Shown here: piece after piece, positions 34,054-43,427 of the stretch
Layout: each line of letters starts with the position of its first letter
How positions within the stretch are numbered: position 1 is the stretch's first letter
Assembly: GCA_044237765.1 (NCBI GenBank)
Contig: JBIIEQ010000006.1
Span: 1 to 64,000, forward strand
Length of the DNA stretch: 64,000 nt
Source: UBA6136 sp044237765
GTDB taxonomy: Bacteria; Pseudomonadota; Gammaproteobacteria; Methylococcales; Methylococcaceae
Reading direction: 5' to 3'
Program-made: the position numbers and the translations under genes
The notes under the pieces: model-generated
Told to the model about the DNA's origin: nothing
Databases searched by the model: none
What the model saw: only the letters and a program-made list of their open reading frames with translations

Positions 34054-34554
34054 CTAAAATTCCGGATCCCAATCCACAATGATAAGGCTTTCGGCAAGAT
34101 CAACATTCTTGACAAACTCGCCGACCACAAACGGGATCAAACGATCCCTCTCACCCTTGACGTCCAGTACATCATTGGCACCGGTCTCCAGCAAACCCCG
34201 CACCTTACCAAGAGCCACGCCCGCCACCGTCACCACATCAAGCCCGATCAGGTCGGCCCAGTAGTAGGTTCCCGGGGACGCATAAGGAAAGCATTGCCGC
34301 GGGACCAGTATTCGAGTCCCCTTAAGCGCAATCGCCTGATCCCTGTCTTCAACCCCTTGCAATCGTGCCACCACGGCTGCCCCCTGGGGCCGACCCTCGA
34401 CCAACTTCGCTGAACGAGGCGCTTCTGAAGAGCCCAATGCCCAAGGAATGTAATTCAGAATATTTGCCGGCGGATCAGTGAAGGATCGAACCTTGACCCA
34501 ACCCAGAACCCCAAAAGCTCCGACAATTTCACCCACCTCAACCAAACTGGACAC
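34054..34554 (-). CDS. rimM: Ribosome maturation factor RimM
   Basis: RimM helps assemble the 30S head with S19. The 166-residue protein has the N-terminal beta barrel (VGEIVGAFGVLGWVKVRSF, in part), a linker, and the PRC-barrel C-terminal domain (YYWADLIGLDV, VRGLLETGANDVLDV, LIPFV, IIVDWDPEF). Position between rpsP and trmD agrees. Confidence 0.96.
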   Translation of the reverse strand: MSSLVEVGEIVGAFGVLGWVKVRSFTDPPANILNYIPWALGSSEAPRSAKLVEGRPQGAAVVARLQGVEDRDQAIALKGTRILVPRQCFPYASPGTYYWADLIGLDVVTVAGVALGKVRGLLETGANDVLDVKGERDRLIPFVVGEFVKNVDLAESLIIVDWDPEF

Positions 34555-34576
34555 AAAATCGCCCAGCCATCAAGAC

Positions 34577-34840
34577 TCAGGCAGCGACTGCAGCGTTGGT
34601 CTTGCGGAATTCCTTTAGAAGGCTCGTCACACGATCCGTGGTCTGCGCGCCATGACCAACCCAGTACTGGATTCGCTCTTCATTCAACGAGAGCCTTTCC
34701 GCCTTGCCGGACGCTACAGGATTAAAGAAACCCAGGCGCTCAATGTAGCGGCCATCACGCTTGTTCCGACTGTCGGTAACCACGACATGATAGAAGGGGC
34801 GCTTCTTCGCGCCGCCGCGTGACAAACGAATAGTGACCAT
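34577..34840 (-). CDS. rpsP: 30S ribosomal protein S16
   Basis: The 87-residue protein is a standard S16: MVTIRLSRGGAKKRPFYHVV, DSRNKRDGRYIERLGFFNP, ERIQYWVGHGAQTTDRV. It supports 30S assembly. It is the first gene of the operon and is preceded by a good promoter -10 box and a GAGG-type ribosome-binding site. Confidence 0.97.
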   Translation of the reverse strand: MVTIRLSRGGAKKRPFYHVVVTDSRNKRDGRYIERLGFFNPVASGKAERLSLNEERIQYWVGHGAQTTDRVTSLLKEFRKTNAAVAA

Positions 34841-34882
34841 CAGAAATCCTCAAACAAATTCGGCACAGCCGGAAAACCGCGC

Positions 34883-34888
34883 ATTATA
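34883..34888 (-). promoter_or_regulatory. -10 box of the rpsP operon promoter
   Basis: A perfect TATAAT on the minus strand, about 43 bases before the rpsP start, just beyond a terminator. The -35 side falls inside the T-run of that terminator, so only a poor TCAGTA-like hexamer can be offered. Confidence 0.6.
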
Positions 34889-34891
34889 GTC

Positions 34892-34915
34892 AAAAAAAAA
34901 GGCTACTGAAAGCCT
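34892..34915 (-). terminator. Rho-independent terminator upstream of rpsP
   Basis: Minus-strand stem AGGCT / AGCCT with a TTCAGT loop, then nine T. It would stop transcripts from the tRNA-Ser/csrA side before the rpsP promoter. The stem is short, but the T-run is strong. Confidence 0.7.
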
Positions 34916-35043
34916 GACCTGCCTGAAACGACCGTCGGGGGATATCCACGCTGAGAACAAGGAAATGGTTTACACCACGCCGGGATACAGACTTGTGCTC
35001 CACATCTTAGCGGAAGCACTGGAGGCAAGTTACCTCCCAATAA

Positions 35044-35136
35044 TGGCGGAGAGAGAGGGATTCGAACCCTCGATAGAGTTATTAGCCCTATACTCCCTTA
35101 GCAGGGGAGCGCCTTCAGCCTCTCGGCCATCTCTCC
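35044..35136 (-). tRNA. tRNA-Ser (anticodon GCU)
   Basis: The 93-nt minus-strand gene starts GGAGAGATGGCCGAGAGG and ends in TCTCTCC, G and an encoded CCA (35044-35046). The seven-base acceptor stem pairs fully. The anticodon loop CCTGCTAAG shows GCT, reading AGU/AGC serine codons. A long variable arm (TATAGGGCTAATAACTCTAT) and T-loop GGTTCGAATCC mark a serine tRNA. It sits downstream of csrA, the same neighbourhood as in other gammaproteobacteria. Confidence 0.97.
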
Positions 35137-35172
35137 TGAAACTTTTGCAGATCCCTCGTCGATACGGGGATA

Positions 35173-35379
35173 TCAGCGTCCTTCCGAGCCCAATCCGAGC
35201 ACATCATCGGATTGATCTTCCTGCTTGATACGCTCATAAATCTCTTCGCGATGAACTGAGACATCCTTTGGTGCGTTGACACCTATCCGGACCTGATTAC
35301 CCTTCACGCCAAGAACGGTAACCGTTACATCATCGCCAATCATAAGCGTCTCGCCGACCCTACGAGTCAATATCAGCAT
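35173..35379 (-). CDS. csrA: Carbon storage regulator CsrA
   Basis: The start is ATG 35379 (MLILTRRVGETLMIG); an in-frame ATG at 35406 would add nine residues not found in the family. The 68-residue RNA-binding protein has GDDVTVTVLGVKGNQVRIGVNAP and VHREEIYERI, with the conserved Leu4 and Arg44 region used to bind GGA loops. CsrA controls translation and stability of many mRNAs. Order lysC-csrA-tRNA-Ser is typical. Confidence 0.97.
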   Translation of the reverse strand: MLILTRRVGETLMIGDDVTVTVLGVKGNQVRIGVNAPKDVSVHREEIYERIKQEDQSDDVLGLGSEGR

Positions 35380-35515
35380 AAAACTGTCCCTTATAGATTC
35401 GCACACCTACCGAGAAGCCCCCATTGAGAGCCGCTGAATTTAACCGATCTAGGTAACAGGCATCGAACGTGGGCAGTATTGTAGCACTTTTAAGCGAGCC
35501 GAAAATGTTTTTTTC

Positions 35516-36745
35516 TTAGACTGATACAACCGACTGATCAAGATCGAAGGCGTCATGCAGTGAACGAACCGCCAGCTCCAGGTACTTTTCATTAAGAACC
35601 ACCGAGATCTTGATTTCGGAGGTGGAAATCATCTGGATATTAATGCCCTCACGAGCCAGCACATCGAACATCTTGGAGGCAATCCCAGCGTGCGACCGCA
35701 TACCGACCCCAACAATCGACACCTTGACGATGGAGTCGTCACCGCGCACCTCCCTTGCACCCAACTCCGCACAGGTGGCTTGCAAGATGGCCAGTGCCTT
35801 GTTGAATTCGGAGCGATTCACAGTGAAGGTAAAATTAGTGGTGCCATCCTCCGCCACGTTCTGAACAATCATGTCCACTTCGATATTGGCGTCCGCTACC
35901 GGACCAAGGATGCGGGAGGCAATCCCGGGACGGTCAGGAACACCCAGGACAGTCAGCTTGGCCTCGTCACGATTAAAGGCGATACCGGATATCAGGGGCT
36001 TTTCCATGGTGTCCTCTTCATAACTGATCAAAGTACCGGCACCCTCCTTAAAACTTGAGAGCACTCGCAGGGGCACATTGTATTTACCTGCAAATTCAAC
36101 CGATCGAATCTGCAGGACCTTTGATCCGAGACTCGCCATTTCCAGCATCTCTTCAAAGGTAATGCGATCCAACCGGCGAGCCTTGGGCTCGACACGCGGG
36201 TCGGTCGTGTAGACTCCATCGACATCGGTAAAGATCAGACATTCGTCTGCCTTGAGTGCAGCTGCCAGGGCGACGGCTGTCGTATCCGAACCACCACGAC
36301 CGAGGGTGGTAATGTCACCCGCCTCGCTGACACCCTGAAAACCAGCCACCACAACCACCTTGCCCTGATCAAGATCTCCACGGATGCGCTGGGTATCGAT
36401 ATCCAGAATGCGCGCCTTGGTGTGCGCCGAATCAGTGACGATGGAAACTTGGCCACCCGTATAGGAGCAAGCCGGACAGCCGCGCTCCTTCAGCGCCATA
36501 GCCAGCAAAGCAATCGTAACCTGCTCACCCGTCGACAACAGAACGTCCATTTCACGGACGTCAGGGGTTGCCTGCGCTTCCTTGGCCAAGGCAACCAGCC
36601 GGTTGGTTTCGCCGCTCATGGCCGAGACGACCACGATAACCTCCTCGCCGCGCTGACGCGCCTTGATCACATTTTCGGCGACGTGCTTGATGCGCTCGAC
36701 GCTGCCAACCGAAGTTCCGCCATACTTATGAACGTATAAGGCCAT
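35516..36745 (-). CDS. lysC: Aspartate kinase
   Basis: LysC phosphorylates aspartate, the entry step to lysine, threonine and methionine. The 409-residue protein has the kinase start VHKYGGTSVGSVERI, FQGVSEAGDITTLGRGGSDTTA, DVDGVYTTDPR, and two C-terminal ACT domains (LTVLGVPDRPGIASRI, VSIVGVGMRSHAGIASKMF), so feedback control by lysine and/or threonine is likely. The family makes a second start within the gene in some species; I cannot tell here. It lies 29 bp after alaS, so no lysine riboswitch fits in front of it. Confidence 0.97.
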   Translation of the reverse strand: MALYVHKYGGTSVGSVERIKHVAENVIKARQRGEEVIVVVSAMSGETNRLVALAKEAQATPDVREMDVLLSTGEQVTIALLAMALKERGCPACSYTGGQVSIVTDSAHTKARILDIDTQRIRGDLDQGKVVVVAGFQGVSEAGDITTLGRGGSDTTAVALAAALKADECLIFTDVDGVYTTDPRVEPKARRLDRITFEEMLEMASLGSKVLQIRSVEFAGKYNVPLRVLSSFKEGAGTLISYEEDTMEKPLISGIAFNRDEAKLTVLGVPDRPGIASRILGPVADANIEVDMIVQNVAEDGTTNFTFTVNRSEFNKALAILQATCAELGAREVRGDDSIVKVSIVGVGMRSHAGIASKMFDVLAREGINIQMISTSEIKISVVLNEKYLELAVRSLHDAFDLDQSVVSV

Positions 36746-36774
36746 ATCCTTTATTCAATTCCTGCACCTTTCCA

Positions 36775-39375
36775 TCAGGAAATATTATTCCTGACCCAAT
36801 CCGTGACCCCATTCAGTGCCGCGTCCAAATGAGTCGGGTCGGTACCGCCAGCCTGAGCCAGATCTGGCCGCCCACCGCCCTTGCCGCCCACTTGGCAAGC
36901 CACGGCATTCACCAGATCACCTGCCTTGACACGAGCCACCTGATCCTTTGAGACGCCGGCAATCAGACTCACCTTGCCATCCACCACGCTCCCCAATACA
37001 ACAGCGGAACTCCCCAGCTTGCTACGCAACTGATCGACCATCTCCCGCAGCGCCTTGGAATCGGCTTCATCAATACGAGCCGCAAGAACCTTCAAACCGT
37101 CGACCTCCACTGCCCGGGATAGCAGCTCATCTCCCGAGGCACTTGCCAGCTTACTCTTGAGCCGATCCAGCTCTTTCTCCAGGACCTTGTTTCGCTCGAG
37201 TATCTGATCAAACTTTTCTTCAATCGCGTCACGCCCGGCCTTGATCCGATCCGCCAGACCTAGCAAGAGCCTCTCACTGGACTTGACCCACTCATAGGCA
37301 CCCACCCCGGTCAGGGCCTCAATGCGACGGACTCCCGAAGCCACGCCCGACTCGCTCACAATCTTGAAAAGACCGATGTCGCCAGCTCGCTGCGCGTGGG
37401 TACCGCCGCACAATTCGGTTGAAAAGTCACCGATTCGAAGAACGCGGACCTCATTGCCGTACTTCTCACCGAACAACGCCATGGCACCGACTTTCATGGC
37501 ATCGTCCTTGGCCATGACATCCGCTCGAATCGGGCTATTGAGGCGAATATGTTGATTCACCAGTCGTTCGATATTTTCCAGCTGTTCATGACCGATAGGC
37601 TCGAAATGAGAAAAGTCAAAACGCAACCGTTGTGCATTGACCTGGGAACCCTTCTGCGCCACATGCTCACCCAACTCCGAACGCAAGGCCGCATGCAGCA
37701 GATGGGTCGCTGAATGATTCAGCGCCGTGGCCAATCGCAATTCCGGGTTCACTTCTGCGCGTACACTTGCGCCGAGCACCAGCTCACCCGACGTCACGGA
37801 GCCCAGATGGAGAATGATGTCAGCACCCTGCTTCTGGGTGTCGACCACTTCAAAAACGGAATTTGCCGCATAAATGAAGCCGTGGTCGCCTGCCTGACCG
37901 CCGGACTCACCATAAAAGGGCGTTTTCGAGAGGATGACCGTGCCACACTGACCCGCACCGAGTCGATCCACCGATTGGCCCTCATGGTACAAACCGGCAA
38001 TGGTGGCTTCGTCTGCCAAATGTTCATACCCGGTAAATTCGCAAACCGTATCAATATGAACATCATGCGAGTAATCGACGGCAAAATGACTGGCCGAACG
38101 CGCACGAGCCCGCTGAGCCTCCATGGCCTTTTCAAACCCCGCAAGATCAGGCACCAGCCCATGCTCACGAGCGACATCGGCCGTCAGGTCAACGGGAAAA
38201 CCGTAAGTGTCATAAAGTTGAAATACCGTCTCGCCTGGAATAGTGCCGCCGCTAACCCCCTTGAGTTGGGTTTCGAGTATTCGCATACCCTGTTCCAGCG
38301 TTTCGGCAAACCGCTCCTCCTCCTTTCTCAGAACCTGTTCAACGGTGGAGCGTGCTACCGCCAACTCAGGATAGGCTTTGCCCATCACCTCACACAGCGG
38401 GGCCACCAGCTTGAAGAAGAAAACATCACGGATACCCAGTTTGTAGCCATGACGGATGGCACGCCGAATGATCCTTCGCAACACGTATCCACGCCCCTCA
38501 TTGGAAGGCAAAACGCCATCCGCGATCAGGAACGAACAGGAACGGATATGATCTGCGAGTACCCGAAGTGAACTGTGATCAGTCGAATCGAGACCGGCCA
38601 GCGAGGCAGCTGCCGTTACCAGCGGCTGGAATAGGTCAGTCTCATAGTTGCTATGGACGCCTTGAACGACCGCCGCAATCCGCTCCAGCCCCATACCGGT
38701 ATCGACAGAAGGTTTTGGCAAGGGCGCCAGTGTCCCGTCCGGCGCCCTGTCGTACTGCATGAAGACGAGATTCCAGATTTCGATGTAACGATCACCATCC
38801 TCGTCAGGAGAGCCCGGGGGGCCACCAAGAATCGATTCACCGTGGTCGTAAAAAATCTCGGTGCATGGACCGCAGGGTCCGGTATCGCCCATGCTCCAGA
38901 AATTATCCTTGGTGCCGATACGGGAAAACCGGTCAGGATCAATGCCGATTTCGTTCAGCCAGATCTGTTCGGCCTCGCTATCCTGATCGTAAATCGTGAC
39001 CCAGAGCCGTGAGGGCGGAATCCGCAACACACCGGTCAGAAACTCCCACGCGAACTGAATGGCCTCACGCTTGAAATAGCCCCCGAAGCTGAAATTGCCC
39101 AGCATCTCGAAGAAAGTGTGATGCCTTGAGGTGTAGCCGACATTCTCAAGATCGTTATGTTTGCCACCGGCACGAACGCAACGCTGCGAGGAGGCCGCTC
39201 TGACATAAGGGCGATCCTCACGCCCCAGAAAAACATCCTTGAATTGCACCATCCCTGCATTGGTAAATAACAGGGTAGGGTCGTTGGCCGGAATCAAGGG
39301 ACTCGAGGCGACGGGCTTGTGCCCCCGCTCTTCGAAGAAACTCAAAAATAAACTCCGCAGTTCCGCGCTGGTCAT
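36775..39375 (-). CDS. alaS: Alanyl-tRNA synthetase
   Basis: At 866 residues the enzyme is full length. It has the class II catalytic core (FFEERGHKPVASSPLIP, TNAGMVQFKDVFLG, RRIIRRAIRHGYKLG), the editing domain with the zinc-type motif HSATHLLHAAL and the second part CGGTHAQRAGDIG, and the C-terminal coiled coil with the glycine-rich end (GGKGGGRPDLAQAGG). It lies 3 bp after recX and 29 bp before lysC. Confidence 0.98.
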   Translation of the reverse strand: MTSAELRSLFLSFFEERGHKPVASSPLIPANDPTLLFTNAGMVQFKDVFLGREDRPYVRAASSQRCVRAGGKHNDLENVGYTSRHHTFFEMLGNFSFGGYFKREAIQFAWEFLTGVLRIPPSRLWVTIYDQDSEAEQIWLNEIGIDPDRFSRIGTKDNFWSMGDTGPCGPCTEIFYDHGESILGGPPGSPDEDGDRYIEIWNLVFMQYDRAPDGTLAPLPKPSVDTGMGLERIAAVVQGVHSNYETDLFQPLVTAAASLAGLDSTDHSSLRVLADHIRSCSFLIADGVLPSNEGRGYVLRRIIRRAIRHGYKLGIRDVFFFKLVAPLCEVMGKAYPELAVARSTVEQVLRKEEERFAETLEQGMRILETQLKGVSGGTIPGETVFQLYDTYGFPVDLTADVAREHGLVPDLAGFEKAMEAQRARARSASHFAVDYSHDVHIDTVCEFTGYEHLADEATIAGLYHEGQSVDRLGAGQCGTVILSKTPFYGESGGQAGDHGFIYAANSVFEVVDTQKQGADIILHLGSVTSGELVLGASVRAEVNPELRLATALNHSATHLLHAALRSELGEHVAQKGSQVNAQRLRFDFSHFEPIGHEQLENIERLVNQHIRLNSPIRADVMAKDDAMKVGAMALFGEKYGNEVRVLRIGDFSTELCGGTHAQRAGDIGLFKIVSESGVASGVRRIEALTGVGAYEWVKSSERLLLGLADRIKAGRDAIEEKFDQILERNKVLEKELDRLKSKLASASGDELLSRAVEVDGLKVLAARIDEADSKALREMVDQLRSKLGSSAVVLGSVVDGKVSLIAGVSKDQVARVKAGDLVNAVACQVGGKGGGRPDLAQAGGTDPTHLDAALNGVTDWVRNNIS

Positions 39376-39378
39376 GCT

Positions 39379-39864
39379 TCAGCCGTCATTTCGTTCGTTA
39401 AAACCGACATCACTCTTCACTTCACTGCCGCCTTCCCGCAATCGGCGAAAAAGGCGACGAATCTGATCACCAGAAAACCCCCGCCCCAGCAGGAAACGCT
39501 CCCGTGCCATCCGTTCCCGCAATGACTCCGGCGGAGTGTCACCAAACTTTCGTGCATAAACCCGCTCGATCAGGCCATCCCAATCCAGCGAACCCATCGC
39601 GGGGATTTCCCCCTCATCAATACCCCGCTGGCGCAGTTCCTGCCGAATCCTGAAAGCACCGTGGCCCTTTGCCAGGCGACTTCGGGTGAATACCTCGGCA
39701 AAACGGGCATCGCTTTGCAGACCGCGATCGCAAAAGTCAGCGATGACGATATTGACAATCTCCTGGGGGAATCCCTTGCTCACCAGTTTCTGGCGCAACT
39801 CTTCCTGACTATGTTCGCGACGGGCCAGGTAGCCCATGCAGGCAGCCTCCAGCGACTGCCTCAA
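39379..39864 (-). CDS. recX: Regulatory protein RecX
   Basis: RecX limits RecA filament growth. The 161-residue protein has the three-helix repeats of the family: YLARREHSQEELRQKLVSKGF, FTRSRLAKGHGAFRIRQELRQRG (in part) and ERFLLGRGFSGDQIRRLF. It starts 14 bp after recA, so the two are co-transcribed in the usual way. Confidence 0.95.
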   Translation of the reverse strand: MRQSLEAACMGYLARREHSQEELRQKLVSKGFPQEIVNIVIADFCDRGLQSDARFAEVFTRSRLAKGHGAFRIRQELRQRGIDEGEIPAMGSLDWDGLIERVYARKFGDTPPESLRERMARERFLLGRGFSGDQIRRLFRRLREGGSEVKSDVGFNERNDG

Positions 39865-39878
39865 CTCATCCGTATCGC

Positions 39879-40928
39879 TCAGGGACCTTCCTCGGCGCCG
39901 GCGGGAGCCGGTGATTGCGTCGCCGGAGTGGCGCCACTGACACCAAAAGCCTTTGCCCTGATGTTGGCCTCAAGAGCCTGGGCTATTTCGGGATGCTCCT
40001 TGAGATAGGCACGCACATTGTCCTTGCCCTGGCCTATCCGATCGCCACCATAGCTGTACCAGGAACCCGACTTTTGCACCAACTCGTGGGCAACCCCCAG
40101 ATCGACCAGCTCCCCTTCCCGGGAAACGCCCTCTCCGTAAATAATCTCGAATTCAGCGTTACGGAAAGGCGGAGCGACCTTGTTCTTGACCACCTTGACA
40201 CGGGTTTCGTTGCCCACCACCTCGTCGCCATTCTTGATGGCACCAATCCGGCGAATATCCAGACGGACCGATGCGTAGAATTTCAAGGCATTGCCACCGG
40301 TCGTCGTCTCCGGACTTCCGAACATCACACCGATCTTCATGCGAATCTGGTTGATGAAAATCACCAGCGTATTAGATCGCTTGATATTCGCAGTCAGTTT
40401 CCGCAATGCCTGGGACATCAGCCGCGCCTGCAGGCCGACGTGCGAGTCTCCCATCTCACCTTCAATTTCGGCCTTTGGCGTCAAGGCGGCCACCGAATCT
40501 ACCACAACGATATCGACACCCCCGGAGCGAACCAGCATGTCGGCAATTTCCAGCGCCTGTTCCCCGGTATCGGGCTGGGAAACCAGCAACTCATCCAGAT
40601 TGACACCGATCTTTTCGGCGTAACCAGGATCCAGAGCATGTTCAGCATCAATAAAGGCCGCTACCCCACCCAGCTTTTGAGCCTGGGCAATGACCTCCAG
40701 GGTCAGCGTGGTCTTGCCTGAGGATTCCGGCCCGTAAATCTCGACGATGCGGCCTCGCGGCAGACCACCGCAACCGAGAGCAATATCCAGCGTCAGCGAA
40801 CCCGTCGGGACCACCTCTATATCCCGGTTGGCCGGGGTATCGCCCATCCGCATCACCGACCCCTTGCCGAATTGCTTTTCGATCTGGGAAAGCGCGGCAC
40901 TCAAGGCTTTTTGCTTGTTTTCGTCCAT
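39879..40928 (-). CDS. recA: Recombinase RecA
   Basis: The 349-residue protein is a standard RecA: P-loop GPESSGKTTL near residues 66-75, FIDAEHALDP, VVDSVAALTPKAEIEGEMG with loop L1, and the DNA-binding loop L2 around GVMFGSPETTTGGNALKF. It drives strand exchange and LexA cleavage. The 105 bp before it should hold the promoter; I see no CTGT-N8-ACAG LexA box there, only an imperfect CGAATCATGTTCG palindrome. Confidence 0.98.
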   Translation of the reverse strand: MDENKQKALSAALSQIEKQFGKGSVMRMGDTPANRDIEVVPTGSLTLDIALGCGGLPRGRIVEIYGPESSGKTTLTLEVIAQAQKLGGVAAFIDAEHALDPGYAEKIGVNLDELLVSQPDTGEQALEIADMLVRSGGVDIVVVDSVAALTPKAEIEGEMGDSHVGLQARLMSQALRKLTANIKRSNTLVIFINQIRMKIGVMFGSPETTTGGNALKFYASVRLDIRRIGAIKNGDEVVGNETRVKVVKNKVAPPFRNAEFEIIYGEGVSREGELVDLGVAHELVQKSGSWYSYGGDRIGQGKDNVRAYLKEHPEIAQALEANIRAKAFGVSGATPATQSPAPAGAEEGP

Positions 40929-41033
40929 CAGGATGGCTCAGCTAAAGATTGATTCGAACATGATTCGCAATTATGTCACAGCACCCATCACGGTGATACC
41001 GCAAGACAATGTCGGAATTCATTCCCTATTCGA

Positions 41034-41570
41034 TCAGCGCAGCGACCAGCCTCTAATCGTCTCATAGGCAGAAGCTGACACCGATGGACGGGATTGAACG
41101 TGATGAAATGCTGTGACTTCGAACCGAATCGGCTCGAGCCGATGACCCAATCGGGCCGGGACCGATGTGACCTGCCGAGCCAGCGTCAGATGTGGTCGAA
41201 AGGGTCGCTTGTCCAGCACGAATCCAGCTTCACCGAGACCGCCTGCGAGCCTCTGCGCCAGAGACTCCAATGATTTTGGCGACTGCCTTGGCGTCAGGCA
41301 TAACACACCGGCACTGCGCCACCCACTCAACTGATCCAGGCTTATGAAAAAAGGCTGAGCCCTTACATTGGAGGCGATCGTCTCAAGTATCTGCAAACGA
41401 TCTGACGTCACCTGCCCCAGAAATGCCAGCGTTACATGCAGATCAGCCGCCAGAATCCAGCGCCCGCGGATGGAGGATTCCAACGAATCCCGCAGATTTA
41501 CCAACTGTTTCATCGCCGCCGGATCCGGCCAGATCGCAAAAAACAGTCGCCGCGAAACACCCTCACTCAC
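41034..41570 (-). CDS. thpR: RNA 2',3'-cyclic phosphodiesterase (2H family)
   Basis: The 178-residue protein has two HxTx motifs, HVTLAFLGQ and HLTLARQ, that form the active site of 2H phosphoesterases such as ThpR (formerly 2'-5' RNA ligase). It opens cyclic phosphate ends on RNA. The LFFAIWPDPAAMKQL start is typical. It overlaps pncC by eight bases. Confidence 0.92.
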   Translation of the reverse strand: MSEGVSRRLFFAIWPDPAAMKQLVNLRDSLESSIRGRWILAADLHVTLAFLGQVTSDRLQILETIASNVRAQPFFISLDQLSGWRSAGVLCLTPRQSPKSLESLAQRLAGGLGEAGFVLDKRPFRPHLTLARQVTSVPARLGHRLEPIRFEVTAFHHVQSRPSVSASAYETIRGWSLR

Positions 41571-42063
41571 GACATACAGCCAGCAAGCCCTCCAGGGCCA
41601 ATGCCACTGCTTGCCTTCTTACAGCGCGACGATCTCCCGAAAACACCATGCACCGGACCAGAGCATCAGAGCCAGCCCTTTGCCAGGCAAACCAGACGGT
41701 ACCCACCGGTTTGTCCGCCGAGCCTCCGGACGGTCCCGCTATTCCGCTCACCGCCACAGACACCCCAGCCTGACTCAGCCTCAAGGCCCCCGCCACCATG
41801 GCACGAACCACCATCTCACTCACAGCGCCATGCTCGGCAATCAGTCCCGGATCAACCCCCAGCATCTCGGTCTTTGCGACATTGCTGTAGGTGACAAACC
41901 CGCGATCAAACCAGGCTGAACTGCCCGGAACATCCGTAATGGATTGCGCAATCCCCCCCCCCGTACAGGACTCCGCCGTTGCCAGCATCTCCCCCCGATC
42001 GCTCAGCAACTCACCAACCCTTTCGGGCAAACCGTCAATATCCGGACCAAACTCAGGTCGCAT
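41563..42063 (-). CDS. pncC: Nicotinamide-nucleotide amidase (CinA C-terminal domain type)
   Basis: PncC hydrolyses NMN to nicotinate mononucleotide, recycling NAD. The 166-residue protein has the family motifs TAESCTGGGIAQSITDVPGSS (in part), SNVAKTEMLGV, EHGAVSEMVVRAM and AVSGIAGPSGGSADKPVGTV. It lacks the N-terminal COG1058 domain of full CinA. It lies between purA and thpR, near recA, a common position. Confidence 0.95.
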   Translation of the reverse strand: MRPEFGPDIDGLPERVGELLSDRGEMLATAESCTGGGIAQSITDVPGSSAWFDRGFVTYSNVAKTEMLGVDPGLIAEHGAVSEMVVRAMVAGALRLSQAGVSVAVSGIAGPSGGSADKPVGTVWFAWQRAGSDALVRCMVFSGDRRAVRRQAVALALEGLLAVCRE

Positions 42064-42093
42064 GACTTGAATCCAGCACCTGACGCCGCGACA

Positions 42094-43386
42094 TCAGTCG
42101 AATGGATGACGAAGAACGATGGTCTCCTTGCGATCGGGACCAGTAGACAGAATGTCTACTGGTACCCCCACCAGGCTGGCGATACGCTCGATATAGTTCC
42201 TGGCCGCCACGGGCAGCTTGTCCAACTCGGTGACACCCGCGGTGGACTCGGACCAGCCCGGCATTTCTTCAATCACAGGCTCGCACTGGGCATAGGCTTC
42301 CGCGCCAATGGGAAGAGTATCAATCTCCATGCCCTGATAACGGTATCGGGTACAGATCCCTATGGTCTCAAGCCCGTCCAGCACATCCAGCTTGGTCAGG
42401 CAGAGACCTGTCAGGCTGTTCAGCTTGGCCGACCGTTTCATCAAAACGACATCAAACCAGCCACAACGGCGGGCTCTGCCTGTCGTTGCCCCGAATTCGG
42501 CTCCTTTGCTGGAGAGATGTTGCCCGCGCTCATCGAACAGCTCGGTGGGGAACGGACCGTTACCGACGCGAGTGGAATAGGCCTTCGTAATGCCCAGCAC
42601 GTAATCAAACTCCAGCAACCCGACTCCGGTACCCGAGGCGGCACCTCCTGCGGTCGTGTTAGAGGACGTCACATAAGGGTAAGTACCATGATCAATATCG
42701 AGCATCGCGCCTTGCGCGCCTTCAAACAATAAATGGCTGTCCTCTTCACGCAGCCGTTGAAGGTCTCCGGCGACATCGCCGAGCATAGGCTTGATTTCCT
42801 CGCCTATCTTCACCAGTCCGGCCAATTCCTCCGCGAAGTCGAGTGGCTTCTCGTGAAAATACTGGCTCAGGACAAAATTGTGGAAGTCCAGCAGCTCCCG
42901 CAGGCGATCTTCCAGCAACCCGGGGTAGAAAAGATCGCCGGCTCTGAGACCGCGACGCGACACCTTGTCCTCGTAGGCGGGGCCGATGCCGCGTCCCGTG
43001 GTCCCGATAGCCTTGGCGCCGCGAGCTTTTTCCCTCGCCAGATCAAGCGCTACATGAATGGGAAGAATCAGCGCGCAGGCCTCGCTGATTGTCAGACGCT
43101 CACGAACCGGAATTCCGGCGCTTTCAAGCACACCGATTTCCTTCATCAGGGCTTCGGGCGAAAGCACGACCCCATTGCCGATGTAACAGCGGACAGTCTC
43201 ACGAAGAATGCCAGAGGGAATCAGATGCAGAACGGTTTTCTTGCCATCAATGACCAGCGTGTGACCGGCATTGTGACCACCCTGAAACCGAACAACTCCC
43301 TTGGCTCGCTCAGTCAGAATATCGACCAACTTGCCCTTGCCTTCGTCACCCCATTGCGTGCCGATAACTACGACGTTTTTTCCCAT
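42094..43386 (-). CDS. purA: Adenylosuccinate synthase
   Basis: PurA condenses IMP with aspartate using GTP on the way to AMP. The 430-residue protein starts VVIGTQWGDEGKGKLVD, with GGHNAGHTLV, TTGRGIGPAYEDK, FEGAQGAMLDIDHGTYPYVT (in part) and TGRARRCGWFD. The length is normal. It lies 41 bp after hisZ at the end of the hfl array. Confidence 0.98.
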   Translation of the reverse strand: MGKNVVVIGTQWGDEGKGKLVDILTERAKGVVRFQGGHNAGHTLVIDGKKTVLHLIPSGILRETVRCYIGNGVVLSPEALMKEIGVLESAGIPVRERLTISEACALILPIHVALDLAREKARGAKAIGTTGRGIGPAYEDKVSRRGLRAGDLFYPGLLEDRLRELLDFHNFVLSQYFHEKPLDFAEELAGLVKIGEEIKPMLGDVAGDLQRLREEDSHLLFEGAQGAMLDIDHGTYPYVTSSNTTAGGAASGTGVGLLEFDYVLGITKAYSTRVGNGPFPTELFDERGQHLSSKGAEFGATTGRARRCGWFDVVLMKRSAKLNSLTGLCLTKLDVLDGLETIGICTRYRYQGMEIDTLPIGAEAYAQCEPVIEEMPGWSESTAGVTELDKLPVAARNYIERIASLVGVPVDILSTGPDRKETIVLRHPFD

Positions 43387-43427
43387 TCTTTTTTCCGTTT
43401 TTTTGTTTTGTATGCTGGGTATATCCT

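Noticed and set aside
34916..35043. Second tRNA or small RNA between tRNA-Ser and the rpsP terminator
   Set aside because: No cloverleaf or T-loop motif (GGTTCGA) is present in this stretch.
35407..36745. Lysine riboswitch for lysC
   Set aside because: Only 29 bp separate alaS from lysC, too short for the ~170-nt element, and alaS coding runs up to it.
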